The translations under genes were made by a program, and so were the position numbers. From Paenibacillus_V sp046244365 (GTDB lineage: Bacteria > Bacillota > Bacilli > Paenibacillales > NBRC-103111), in contig NZ_CP176395.1 in NCBI RefSeq assembly GCF_046244365.1, positions 2,046,001-2,110,000 on the forward strand: DNA of 64,000 bases. The letters run 5' to 3'. How positions within the stretch are numbered: the stretch's first letter is position 1; each line of letters starts with the position of its first letter. The notes beneath the pieces are model-generated. The model did not search any database. It was not told the origin of the DNA and saw only the letters and a program-made list of their open reading frames with translations. Positions 1 through 9,009 of this stretch are shown piece after piece.

Positions 1-3000
1 GCGTCCGGCCATGTTATCGCTTTAAATACGCAAGGCATGAACGGAAGCATGACGGTGCCTGTAATTGGCGGGATTTCCGATAACAAAGTGTATGTGACGT
101 TAACCGAACTCAACAAAACGGAAAGCGAAAAAGCGGAAGTAACCGTCGCTCCGGTCGTGGATAAACAATCGCTCTCTTATGCCGTTGGTCAGGCACAGCG
201 GAGGTATGACCTTGCGACTGAAGGAGATGCGAATGGCCAGTACGCGGTTGGCTCGAAAGCGGCGATGCAGTCGGCAATTGATGCCGCGAACGCCGTGATC
301 AGCAGTTCTACGGTGAACCAAGCGAGCGTTGACGCGGCTTTAATCGCGCTCAATGAAGCGGTGGCCGTTTTTGACGCCGCGATGGTTCGTGTGGATCGCA
401 GCGCCCTCGAAGATGCGGTCTATGCTGCGAGAGACCTGCATAACGGTGCGGTCGAAGGCTTGGGATCGGGCCAATATGCGCCCGGTTCAAAGGCGGTTTT
501 GCAGGGCGTCATATATCAAGCATTTGCAGTCTTGGACACCGCATTGGTGACACAGTCACAGGTGGACACGGCATTGGCAGCGTTGAATGCAGCGGTGGCG
601 GCATTCGAAGCGAGCAAAGTTGGCGTCGACAAGACGCAGCTGGCGATGGCTATCACGGCGGCACAGGCGAAGCATGACGCTGCGACGGAAGGTGCGGCGG
701 ACGGCCAGTATGCGCCCGGCTCAAGGGCGGCGCTGCAGGTGGCGATCAACGCAGCGGCAGGGGTAAACGCCAATGTATCAGCGACGCAGACGCAGGTGGA
801 CGCGGGATTGGCAGCGCTGAATGCAGCGGTGGCGGCATTCGATGGCGCGAGGGTTAGCGTTAACAAGGCGCAGTTGGCGGCAGCCATCATGGCGGCGCAG
901 GCGAAGCATGACGCAGCGACGGAAGGTGCGGCGGACGGCCAGTATGCGCCGGGCTCGAAGGCGGCGCTGCAGGTGGCGATCAATGCAGCGGCAAGCATAC
1001 GCGCCGATGAACGGGCGACACAGTTGCAGGTGGACGCGGGATTGGCAGCTTTGAATGTTGCGGTGGCGGCATTCGAAGCGAGCAAAGTTGGCGTCAACAA
1101 GGCGCAGCTGGTAGCAGCCATCGGATCCGCGCAGGCGAAGCATGACGCTGCGACGGAAGGCGCGGCGGACGGCCAATATGCGCCGGGCTCAAAGGCGGCG
1201 CTGCAGTCGGTGATCAACGCAGCGGCAGGGGTGAACGCCAATCTATCAGCGACGCAGACGCAGGTGGACGCGGCATTGGCCGCGCTGAATGCGGCGTCGG
1301 CGACGTTCGACGGCGCGAGGGTTAGCGTCAACAAGGCGCAGCTGGCGGCAGCCATCATGGCGGCGCAGGCGAAGCATGACACCGCGACGGAAGGTGCGGC
1401 GGACGGCCAATATGCGCCGGGCTCAAAGGCGGCGCTGCAGGTGGCGATCAATGCAGCGGCAGGCGTGAACGCCAATGTATTAGCGACGCAGACACAGGTG
1501 GACGCGGCATTGGCCGCGCTGAATGCGGCGTCGGCGACGTTCGACGGCGCGAGGGTTAGCGTCAACAAGGCGCAGCTGACGGCAGCTATCACGGCGGCGC
1601 AGGCGAAGCATGACGCCGCGACGGAAGGCGCGGCGGACGGCCAGTATGCGCCGGGCTCAAAGGCGGCGCTGCAGTCGGCGATCGATACAGCGGCAGGCGT
1701 GCGCGCCGATGAACGGGCGACACAGTTGCAGGTGGACGCGGGATTGGCAGCGTTGAATGCAGCGGTGGCGGCATTCGAAGCGAGCAAAGTTGGCGTCAAC
1801 AAGGCGCAGCTGACGGCAGCTATCACGGCGGCGCAGGCGAAGCATGACGCCGCGACGGAAGGCGCGGCGGACGGCCAGTATGCGCCGGGCTCAAAGGCGG
1901 CGCTGCAGGTGGCGATCAATACAGCGGCAAGCGTACGCGTCGATGAACGGGCGACACAGTTGCAGGTGGACGCGGGATTGGCAGCGTTGAATGCTGCGGT
2001 GGCGGCATTCGAAGCAAGTAAAGTTGGCGTCAACAAGGCGCAGCTGACGGCAGCTATCACGGCGGCACAGGCGAAGCATGACGCCGCGACGGAAGGCGCG
2101 GCGGACGGCCAGTATGCGCCGGGCTCGAAGGCGGCGCTGCAGGTGGCGATCAATGCAGCGGCAAGCGTACGCGCCGATGAACGGGCGACACAGTTGCAGG
2201 TGGACGCGGGATTGGCAGCGTTGAATGCAGCGGTGGCGGCATTCGAAGCGAGCAAAGTTGGCGTCAACAAGGCGCAACTGGCAGCAGCCATTGGAGCCGC
2301 GCAGGCGAAGCATGACGCCGCAGTGGAAGGCGCGGCGACCGGCCAGTATGCGCCGGGCTCAAAGGCGGCGCTGCAGTCGGCGATCAACGCAGCGGCAGGG
2401 GTGAACGCCAATCTATCAGCGACGCAGACGCAGGTGGACGCGGCATTGGCCGCGCTGAATGCGGCGTCGGCGACGTTCGACGGCGCGAGGGTTAGCGTCA
2501 ACAAGGCGCAGCTGGCGGCAGCTATCACGGTGGCGCAGGCGAAGCATGACGCCGCGACGGAAGGCGCGGCGGACGGCCAGTATACGCTGGGCTCAAAGGC
2601 GGCGCTGCAGTCGGCGATCAATACAGCGGCAAGCGTACGCGCCGATGAACGGGCGACACAGTTGCAGGTGGACGCGGGATTGGCAGCATTGAATGCTGCG
2701 GTGGCGGCATTCGAAGCAAGCAAAGTTGGCGTCAACAAGGCGCAACTGGCAGCAGCCATTGGAGCCGCGCAGGCGAAGCATGACGCCGCAGTGGAAGGCG
2801 CGGCGACCGGCCAGTATGCGCCGGGCTCAAAGGCGGCGCTGCAGTCGGCGATCAACACGGCGGCAGGCGTGAACGCCAATGTATCAGCGACGCAGTCACA
2901 GGTGGACGCGGCATTGTCAGCATTGAATGCTGCGGTAGCGGCATTCGAAGCAAGCAAAGTTGGCGTCAACAAGGCGCAACTGGCAGCAGCCATTGGAGCC

Positions 3001-4776
3001 GCGCAGGCGAAGCATGACGCCGCAGTGGAAGGCGCGGCGACCGGCCAGTATGCGCCGGGCTCAAAGGCGGCGCTGCAGTCGGCGATCAACACGGCGGCAG
3101 GCGTGAACGCCAATGTATCAGCGACGCAGTCACAGGTGGACGGGGCATTGTCAGTGTTGAATGCAGCGGTGGCGGCATTCGAAGCGAGCAAAGTTAGCGT
3201 CAACAAGACGCAGCTGACGGGAGCCATCATGGCGGCGCAGGCGAAGTATGACGCAGCGACGGAAGGCGCGGCGGCCGGCCAGTATGCGCCGGGCTCGAAA
3301 GCAGCGCTGCAGGTGGCGATCGACACAGCGAAAGCGATTGAAGGCGAACATCTAGCTACACAAATGAAAGTGGATGAGGCGATCAATGCTTTGAAGCTGG
3401 CCGTTATAAAGTTCGAAGACTGGAAAATTTCGAACGAAGGCGGCGGCAACGGCAACGGCAACGGAAGTAGCGGCGGCAGCGTTTCGTTGCCGCAACAAGA
3501 TGCAATCAACATTGATATCGTGAGCAAGGAAACTGTTGTGGGGACGGTTGCCCTCAAGCGGTCCAAAGACGTCGCAGGACGCAGCATCTCAGCGATCGAG
3601 ATGGGCAAAGAGCTTGTCGCAGGCTTGATTGGCCGCCTGAAGTCCATTGGAAGCAACGTGTTCAGCCTTACCGTTACGGAAGGCAGCAATGCATCGGATG
3701 CGTTTATCTTGACGATTTCGCCAGAAGCGGCGGATTTATGGTCCGGTTCCGGTCTGTCCGCCCGTTTGATGGTGAACGGTGTAGGCATGGACATTTCTGC
3801 CGAATTGCTCCAAGGCGGACATCAGGTCAAAACTAAAATCGAACCGAATAAAGGGCAGTCGGATATCGATAGTGTTCAGAAGCGAGCCCAAGACAATGCG
3901 ATCGTCAGACAGGCGGCAGGGAATGGCGATTTGCGGATCATCGGCTTGCCGGTGACAATTGAAACGAATATGCGGCAGCTGCCGGTTTCCTTGTTTTTGC
4001 CTTTGGCGAACAATAGGATTGCCGGCGAACAGTTGGAGGACACGGGAATTTACGTAGAGCATGCCGACGGTACGCAGCAATTAATTCGGGGAACATTCTT
4101 ACCGGGTTTAAGCGCATGGGGCTTGCCGGGTATCCAATTCGACGCGACGGGATTCAGCCTTGTAACCGTAGTACAGATTGACGGTTGGAAGAAGTTCCGC
4201 GACGCATCGCAGATCGAACAGCCTGCCCGAGGTTATGTATCGGGCTATCCCGACGGCAACTTTAAGCCGGATGACAACATGACGCGCGCGGAACTTGCGG
4301 CGCTGTTGGCCAAGGCCGTTCATAGGGATGGGACCCAGACGACCGGCAAGTTCGACGATCTGCCGGATTCTCATTGGGCGTTTGCGGCAATCGGGCGAGT
4401 GGCAAGTATGGGGCTGATGACCGGCTATCCGGACGGCGGTTTCCGACCGGACGCACCGGTAACGCGGGCGGAAATGGCGGTTATCGCGGCCAAACTCACG
4501 GTAGGCAAAGAGTCTGCCAGACAAATTTCTTTCCCGGACATAACGGGCCACTGGGCAGAGAACGCAATCCTTGCGGCCACCGTCGCCGGCTACCTGAACG
4601 GTTACGAGGACGGAACGTTCAGACCGGAGAAGAGGCTCAGCCGTGCCGAAGCTGTTGTAATCATCAATAAGATGCTGAACATCGCACCGGATAAAAAAGG
4701 GAAAGCCGGCTATCTGGACGTACCGCAATCCCATTGGGCGTTCGGCGACATCCAAGCGGCTTCGTCAACACGATAG
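1..4776 (+). CDS. FIVAR-repeat surface protein with C-terminal SLH domains (5' partial)
   Basis: The reading frame is open from base 1, so the N-terminus and any signal peptide lie outside the window; the ATG at 37 is internal. The visible part has fourteen 78-residue helical repeats of FIVAR type (nt 157-3432, motif GQYAPGSKAALQ), a Gly/Asn-rich linker near nt 3440-3480, a pre-SLH region, and three SLH motifs (nt about 4195-4700; signatures GYPDGNFKPD, GYPDGGFRPD, GYEDGTFRPE, each followed by TRAE or SRAE). SLH domains bind pyruvylated wall polymer, so the protein should sit on the cell surface; FIVAR modules often occur in adhesins and surface enzymes. After SLH3 the tail ends abruptly at HWAFGDIQAASSTR, where I would expect related tails to run further, so a 3' frameshift or truncation is possible. 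A repeated terminator element follows directly. Confidence 0.9.
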   Translation, partial: ASGHVIALNTQGMNGSMTVPVIGGISDNKVYVTLTELNKTESEKAEVTVAPVVDKQSLSYAVGQAQRRYDLATEGDANGQYAVGSKAAMQSAIDAANAVISSSTVNQASVDAALIALNEAVAVFDAAMVRVDRSALEDAVYAARDLHNGAVEGLGSGQYAPGSKAVLQGVIYQAFAVLDTALVTQSQVDTALAALNAAVAAFEASKVGVDKTQLAMAITAAQAKHDAATEGAADGQYAPGSRAALQVAINAAAGVNANVSATQTQVDAGLAALNAAVAAFDGARVSVNKAQLAAAIMAAQAKHDAATEGAADGQYAPGSKAALQVAINAAASIRADERATQLQVDAGLAALNVAVAAFEASKVGVNKAQLVAAIGSAQAKHDAATEGAADGQYAPGSKAALQSVINAAAGVNANLSATQTQVDAALAALNAASATFDGARVSVNKAQLAAAIMAAQAKHDTATEGAADGQYAPGSKAALQVAINAAAGVNANVLATQTQVDAALAALNAASATFDGARVSVNKAQLTAAITAAQAKHDAATEGAADGQYAPGSKAALQSAIDTAAGVRADERATQLQVDAGLAALNAAVAAFEASKVGVNKAQLTAAITAAQAKHDAATEGAADGQYAPGSKAALQVAINTAASVRVDERATQLQVDAGLAALNAAVAAFEASKVGVNKAQLTAAITAAQAKHDAATEGAADGQYAPGSKAALQVAINAAASVRADERATQLQVDAGLAALNAAVAAFEASKVGVNKAQLAAAIGAAQAKHDAAVEGAATGQYAPGSKAALQSAINAAAGVNANLSATQTQVDAALAALNAASATFDGARVSVNKAQLAAAITVAQAKHDAATEGAADGQYTLGSKAALQSAINTAASVRADERATQLQVDAGLAALNAAVAAFEASKVGVNKAQLAAAIGAAQAKHDAAVEGAATGQYAPGSKAALQSAINTAAGVNANVSATQSQVDAALSALNAAVAAFEASKVGVNKAQLAAAIGAAQAKHDAAVEGAATGQYAPGSKAALQSAINTAAGVNANVSATQSQVDGALSVLNAAVAAFEASKVSVNKTQLTGAIMAAQAKYDAATEGAAAGQYAPGSKAALQVAIDTAKAIEGEHLATQMKVDEAINALKLAVIKFEDWKISNEGGGNGNGNGSSGGSVSLPQQDAINIDIVSKETVVGTVALKRSKDVAGRSISAIEMGKELVAGLIGRLKSIGSNVFSLTVTEGSNASDAFILTISPEAADLWSGSGLSARLMVNGVGMDISAELLQGGHQVKTKIEPNKGQSDIDSVQKRAQDNAIVRQAAGNGDLRIIGLPVTIETNMRQLPVSLFLPLANNRIAGEQLEDTGIYVEHADGTQQLIRGTFLPGLSAWGLPGIQFDATGFSLVTVVQIDGWKKFRDASQIEQPARGYVSGYPDGNFKPDDNMTRAELAALLAKAVHRDGTQTTGKFDDLPDSHWAFAAIGRVASMGLMTGYPDGGFRPDAPVTRAEMAVIAAKLTVGKESARQISFPDITGHWAENAILAATVAGYLNGYEDGTFRPEKRLSRAEAVVIINKMLNIAPDKKGKAGYLDVPQSHWAFGDIQAASSTR
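157..3432 (+). repeat. 14 tandem 234-bp FIVAR-encoding repeats
   Basis: The unit is exactly 234 bp (78 codons); the phrase encoding AQAKHD recurs at steps of 234 from about 661 to 3235. Units 1 and 2 are diverged and units 3-14 are close to each other at DNA level, especially 12 and 13. Two half-unit types are mixed (GVNAN-SATQ and VRADERATQ), as are two boundary types (EASKVG and DGARVS). That mosaic suggests unequal crossover or gene conversion. Confidence 0.95.
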
Positions 4777-4799
4777 CTTAAAAACACAGGTCCTGTCGT

Positions 4800-4848
4800 A
4801 CGACAAGAACATAATAGCCCGCTTCAAACCCGCATAACTTGCGGGTTT
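4800..4848 (+). repeat. Repeated terminator element, copy 1
   Basis: It shares a 15-bp block (ACGACAAGAACATAA) and a 24-bp hairpin block with a second copy at 13421-13466. Here it directly follows the shortened end of the SLH gene. No transposase is linked, so it may be a small non-autonomous or intergenic repeat that carries a terminator. Confidence 0.7.
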
Positions 4849-4850
4849 TT
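4826..4850 (+). terminator. Rho-independent terminator of the SLH gene
   Basis: An 8-bp stem (AAACCCGC / GCGGGTTT) with loop ATAACTT is followed by a T-rich run. The same hairpin sequence recurs at 13443-13467. Confidence 0.85.
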
Positions 4851-4859
4851 GTTTTGTTG

Positions 4860-4911
4860 TTGACACGACACCGAATGGTGTCCTATAATCAAAGTGTCAC
4901 CAAATGGTGTC
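4860..4911 (+). promoter_or_regulatory. Promoter with two operator-like palindromes for the DoxX gene
   Basis: TTGACA (4860-4865) and TATAAT (4884-4889) are 18 bp apart. The palindrome GACACC-GAAT-GGTGTC (4867-4882) fills the spacer, and a second, CACC-AAAT-GGTG (4898-4909), covers the predicted transcription start. This is a classic repressor layout. The regulator is not encoded nearby; an ArsR- or MarR-type repressor is a guess. Confidence 0.75.
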
Positions 4912-4985
4912 CGATTGGGAACGAGTCATTTGGGAAATTGGAACTTAAAAAATGATCACTGAAACTATGATGAGGAGGAAACAAA

Positions 4986-5408
4986 ATGAGTACGATGATC
5001 GGTGCGGAAACAACCGCGAAACTAGAAACCCAGCTCCGAGGAAAAACGATTGCTTATTGGACAGTCACATTACTACTCGCAGCAGCTGTTATGTTAAGTG
5101 GTATCGGGCAACTGATGCAATTTGGGGGAAACATCGAGTTAGTGACGAATCTTGGTTACCCATTATACGTCTTGACCATTCTCGGGATTTGGAAAGTGCT
5201 TGGAGCCATCGCTCTCGTCGTGCCAGGTTTACCTCGGCTTAAAGAATGGGTTCACGCTGGTATCTTCTTTTTAATGACTGGTGCGTCTTTATCCCACGTG
5301 TTTGCCAACGATTATGGTGATTACGGGTTTGCTATCATCCTTCCGCTTTCATATGCTGCACTAAATATCGCCTCGTGGGCGTTGCGTCCGAAGAGCCGCA
5401 AACTTTAG
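4986..5408 (+). CDS. DoxX-like integral membrane protein
   Basis: The 140-residue protein has about four membrane segments (residues about 22-42, 52-75, 85-105, 112-132), matching the small DoxX-like family. These proteins are poorly characterised; some act with thiol or redox systems. The start is fixed by AGGAGG at about 4973, eight bases before the ATG. It is a single gene under the palindrome-marked promoter just upstream, so it is probably induced by a signal read by a repressor encoded elsewhere. No terminator is evident directly after it. Confidence 0.8.
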   Translation: MSTMIGAETTAKLETQLRGKTIAYWTVTLLLAAAVMLSGIGQLMQFGGNIELVTNLGYPLYVLTILGIWKVLGAIALVVPGLPRLKEWVHAGIFFLMTGASLSHVFANDYGDYGFAIILPLSYAALNIASWALRPKSRKL

Positions 5409-5702
5409 GGAGGTGGTGAAATTAACGGCTGTTCCTACGTGCCACCAACAGAAATCATATTTAGGAGAGGGTGTTGGGCCAGCGGAGGGGAGAAGCACAC
5501 GGTCACCTGGACGCTGCAGGATTTAGGTATGGAGAACAAGAAAATACCCGACTGCCGTCTTCGTGCCGGCGCTGGCCGGACGGAAACGGCGGAGTTGAGT
5601 AAAAGTCTTATTAGTGAGGCCGACCCAGCCGTAATGGCCCGCAAAATAGCAGCTGCCGCCTAGCATGGCGTCGCGGTGGAAACTCGTACTATCGCCAAGA
5701 AG
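5409..5702. other. 294-bp stretch without a convincing gene
   Basis: Both strands carry short open frames (5439-5663 plus, 5435-5644 minus), but neither gives a recognisable protein or has a good ribosome binding site. The sequence is rich in short GC stems. I looked for T-box, cobalamin and c-di-GMP riboswitch signatures and found none. No clear terminator for the minus-strand response regulator was found. Confidence 0.4.
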
Positions 5703-7262
5703 TCAACTTTTCTGCTGGCGATACTCTATCGGAGCGAGACCGCAATATTTTTTGAATACCTGCGAGAAGTACGAGAAGTTGGAGTAGCCGACCTTTGAAG
5801 CGATAAGATGGACGGGAATGCTCGTGTTCGTCAGCAGCGACTTGGCGATTTCCATCTTCTGCATCGCGATATAGTCGTTAAGTGAGATGCCTTTGACTTT
5901 CTTGAACAGCCGAGACAAATATTCCGGATTGATATAGATGGCTTCGGCGATTTCAGCCCGGCTGCAGTTTTTCTCAATGTTCTGATTGATGTAGGCGATG
6001 GCACGTCCGACGGAATCCTGGACATGATGCGCGCCTACGGCGTTCTCTTCCACGTAATTCAGTACGAAATCGACCAGATCGAGCATCTTGTCAAGCGAAG
6101 TATAAGACTGAATATAGTCGGCGTAGCCGTATCGTTCGAAGAAAATTTCGCTGGCGTCCTGCTCCATCTGTTTGGTCGCCGTCAAGAACACCTGGATGAA
6201 GTCCTGGTGAAACCGGGCAAGAAATTCGGCGGTAATCACGCCGAGCTGCTTCTGCTGCTGCAGGTAACGGTGAATTTCGTTGCGCACGGTTTTGCTGCTG
6301 CCATGGGCGATGAGCATGGCCCAATTTTGCATATCCGGAATCGAGTATGCGCTTTCCTTGAGCTGGTTCATGTGCTGCATCGTGAACACTTTGCTGTATA
6401 AAGCCACATTGTGCTGGCGCATCCGGCAGAGCGCTTGATAATGCTGCTTCAGTATAGGGGCTTGTCCGATGTCCGATACGTAGCAAGCGATAAAACAGGC
6501 AAGCTTATTCTGAACGGCAGCCATCAGCTGATTCACGATATTCTCTACTGGAGCGCCGAACGCGCCCTCCGTGTACAAAAGCGCCAAATAATTGACGCCG
6601 TCAAGCTGGACCAACAGCGATTGCAATCGGTACGGCTCTGTAAAATGCGCCAATTCCTGCTTCAATTCCTCTTTGCCTGCCTGATCGCTTGGCTTCGTAA
6701 GCTGAATGAGCACGGAGCGAAACGAGGTTTGCGGCGTTACGCGGATGTCCAGATTGTTCAAGTCCCTCAGCAATTGCTCATGATGCTGCCCGGAATCGGC
6801 GAGGAAGCTGCGGATGCAGTTATCCAGCAGATACTCTTTGTTTTCCCGCCAATACGCTCCGTATTCAGAGAGCTGTCGCATCTGGGCGTTAGCAAGGATT
6901 TTGTGTATGGCGCGCTCAATCGACGCCTGGATCGCCATGTAGCTGGCCGGTTGCAAAATGTAATCGAAGCAGCCGAGCTGCAGCGCTTCTTGGGCGTACT
7001 CAAATTCGGAGTGGGCGGACAGGAAGATGCATTGCAAGGCCGGGTAAGCGTCCCGCACCCATTTGAACAATTCCAGCCCGGTCTCCATCGGCATCTCGAT
7101 GTCGCACAGCAGAATATGAATGTCTTTCTCCCCAAGCAGCATTCTCGCTTCGTCCGCGCTGTAGGCGTGATAGACGCTCTCGATCCGCAGCGCCTGCCAG
7201 TCTACGCCGGCTTTCACGCCCTGCACCACATCATATTGATCGTCTACGACCAGAACGTTCAT
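5703..7262 (-). CDS. YesN-type response regulator with AraC-family HTH
   Basis: The 519-residue cytoplasmic regulator has an N-terminal receiver domain (residues 1-120; acidic pair D7-D8, phospho-acceptor D54 in LLCDIEMP), a long linker region and a C-terminal AraC-type double HTH (about 415-519). The usual receiver lysine is Gln here (DYILQPA). The start codon overlaps the stop of the upstream kinase by four bases, giving translational coupling. With the kinase it forms a YesM/YesN-like pair beside an Lpl-type sugar ABC transporter, which it probably induces in response to an extracellular saccharide; the ligand is unknown. Confidence 0.9.
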   Translation of the reverse strand: MNVLVVDDQYDVVQGVKAGVDWQALRIESVYHAYSADEARMLLGEKDIHILLCDIEMPMETGLELFKWVRDAYPALQCIFLSAHSEFEYAQEALQLGCFDYILQPASYMAIQASIERAIHKILANAQMRQLSEYGAYWRENKEYLLDNCIRSFLADSGQHHEQLLRDLNNLDIRVTPQTSFRSVLIQLTKPSDQAGKEELKQELAHFTEPYRLQSLLVQLDGVNYLALLYTEGAFGAPVENIVNQLMAAVQNKLACFIACYVSDIGQAPILKQHYQALCRMRQHNVALYSKVFTMQHMNQLKESAYSIPDMQNWAMLIAHGSSKTVRNEIHRYLQQQKQLGVITAEFLARFHQDFIQVFLTATKQMEQDASEIFFERYGYADYIQSYTSLDKMLDLVDFVLNYVEENAVGAHHVQDSVGRAIAYINQNIEKNCSRAEIAEAIYINPEYLSRLFKKVKGISLNDYIAMQKMEIAKSLLTNTSIPVHLIASKVGYSNFSYFSQVFKKYCGLAPIEYRQQKS

Positions 7263-8935
7263 TCGGTTTCCTCCCCCTTCAGCCGGGAACTGATCGGCAA
7301 AATGATTTCGGCGACCGCCCCTTCTTCATTATTAAAAAAGGCAAGCCAAGCCTTTTCTCCATACAGCATAGACAACCGGTGACGCACATTGCTCAAACCG
7401 ACGTGAATATCCGTGTAGATCGTGGAATCGCCGCAGTTCAGCTCCTGCAAGATCGAAGGGTCGAACCCGCTGCCGTTATCCTGAATCGTAATATCCGCAT
7501 AGTTCCCGTCATCGCTTTCCAGCAAAACGGCTTTGATCCGGATAAGCAGCTGCTCTTGCGGCTTCGTCGCATATTTGACGCTGTTTTCCACGAAGGTTTG
7601 GATCGACAGCGGCGGCAGAGCAAAGTCCATCAGCGCCGGGTCGACATGCCATTCGCATAGCGGCGGGATATGATGGGCGATATGCTGAATGCGCATATAG
7701 TTCTGGACGTGGTCCATTTCCTGGCGAAACGAGACAAGCTGCAAATTATCCTTGAAATTGTAGCGAAGATGATTGGAGATGGCGAGAATCATTTGCTGAA
7801 TGCGCTCGAAGCTTTGTTGCTGCGCCATACCATACAAGCTCTTCAAGCAGTTGAGAAAGAAGTGCGGGCGAATTTGCAGCTGCAAATGCTGCAGCTCCGC
7901 CTTCTGCCGCCTGATCTCTTGCTCGTAAGCGACGATTTTCAACTGATTGATTTCATTCGACATTTGAGTAAAGGCCGCATCCACCTGCTTAAACTCTTCG
8001 ATCCGATAATCTTCGAGCTGCTGCGGCTCGGAGCCTCTGCCGATTCGGAGAACCAGGCGCTGCCACGGCGACAGCACGGAACGGTTCAACAGGACGAGAC
8101 GGATCAGAACAAGCAGGACGGTCAGCAAGGAGAGGGTGAACAAAATGGCGAATCCGCCTTTGAATACACCGGGCTTAGGCACGGCAAACATCAATTGAAT
8201 TTCGCTGTTGGCGATCGGCGCGCCGACGACCGTATAGTGATCGTTGGTCCACAGGCGGTTTTCCTCGACAAATTGCCTGTTCGTCAGCGGAGTTCTATCT
8301 TGTGTGGCATAGATGACCTCAATGCCGTCATGAACCAGATCGAGCGAATACATATGTGCAAAGTCCACCATCACGGCCGCGTAAGTGCCATTTTTGCCCA
8401 TCAGCCGAAACAAATAGTATTTGTCTCGCACCTCATAGGCTAACCAACCGCTGTAATAAAAATTGTCGCGCGTGTCCGCCAAACGATGCATTTGACTCCG
8501 AATGGCTTCCTTTAATTCATAGGAATAACCGTCCGCAAAAATATCGCGATACGTATTGTTGTTTGAACTGTATATAAAAAAGGCGTCGGCAACCTTATAG
8601 GAGCTCAGCGCCGCATTCAACTGGATCATAATTTCGTGAGACGCCACATGGGCCTGCAAAGCGTCAACTGGGTTGTTTAGCAGGCGGAAGTTGTCGTCAT
8701 TCGCGGCGATATGCGTCAGAAACGTATCCAGCGCATTCAAGTCGATCTGCATATTCCGTGCGTATAACGCGAGGGACTGCTGGTTGGATTCAACGAACTT
8801 GGCGTTAAACGTATAGTAAGAAAAGATGTTGTAGGCAGACAGCAAGCCGATCAGCGGCAGCGTGATCAAAAGCAGGTTGCGGAATACGTTCATTTTGAAG
8901 GAGACGCTGATTTTTCTTTTCATCTTGTCGATCAC
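7259..8935 (-). CDS. YesM-like sensor histidine kinase
   Basis: The 558-residue membrane sensor has a first membrane segment at about residues 18-38, an extracellular sensor region of about 220 residues and a second membrane segment at about 263-290. A His_kinase segment with phospho-accepting His in RPHFFLNC follows, then a GHKL ATPase domain (ENSVKYA; DNGSGFDP; GLSNVRHRL). It is co-transcribed with, and overlaps by ATGA, its response regulator. It lies downstream of the transporter genes but behind a hairpin terminator, so the pair may be expressed at a lower level or partly separately. Confidence 0.9.
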   Translation of the reverse strand: MIDKMKRKISVSFKMNVFRNLLLITLPLIGLLSAYNIFSYYTFNAKFVESNQQSLALYARNMQIDLNALDTFLTHIAANDDNFRLLNNPVDALQAHVASHEIMIQLNAALSSYKVADAFFIYSSNNNTYRDIFADGYSYELKEAIRSQMHRLADTRDNFYYSGWLAYEVRDKYYLFRLMGKNGTYAAVMVDFAHMYSLDLVHDGIEVIYATQDRTPLTNRQFVEENRLWTNDHYTVVGAPIANSEIQLMFAVPKPGVFKGGFAILFTLSLLTVLLVLIRLVLLNRSVLSPWQRLVLRIGRGSEPQQLEDYRIEEFKQVDAAFTQMSNEINQLKIVAYEQEIRRQKAELQHLQLQIRPHFFLNCLKSLYGMAQQQSFERIQQMILAISNHLRYNFKDNLQLVSFRQEMDHVQNYMRIQHIAHHIPPLCEWHVDPALMDFALPPLSIQTFVENSVKYATKPQEQLLIRIKAVLLESDDGNYADITIQDNGSGFDPSILQELNCGDSTIYTDIHVGLSNVRHRLSMLYGEKAWLAFFNNEEGAVAEIILPISSRLKGEETE

Positions 8936-8966
8936 CTGGTCCGGGAATGATTAGCTCGCACTATAG

Positions 8967-9001
8967 CAAAAGGCCACCACGGAGAACTTCTCCATGCTGG
9001 C
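8967..9001 (-). terminator. Terminator between permease and kinase genes (minus strand)
   Basis: On the minus strand a stem of about 14 bp with two mismatches (GCCAGCATGGAGAA / TTCTCCGTGGTGGC) precedes a short U-tract. It separates the ABC transporter genes from the two-component pair and may be leaky. Confidence 0.6.
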
Positions 9002-9009
9002 GTCTATGC

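Noticed and set aside
516..3794. 1092-codon minus-strand open frame
   Set aside because: It is the antisense of the FIVAR repeats; its length comes from the repetitive, stop-free codon pattern, and it has no start signal or sensible composition.
5439..5663. 74-codon ORF after DoxX
   Set aside because: No ribosome binding site, no recognisable domain and unusual composition; left as unexplained sequence.
6411..7382. 323-codon plus-strand frame
   Set aside because: It is antisense to the response regulator, whose receiver and HTH domains are unambiguous.
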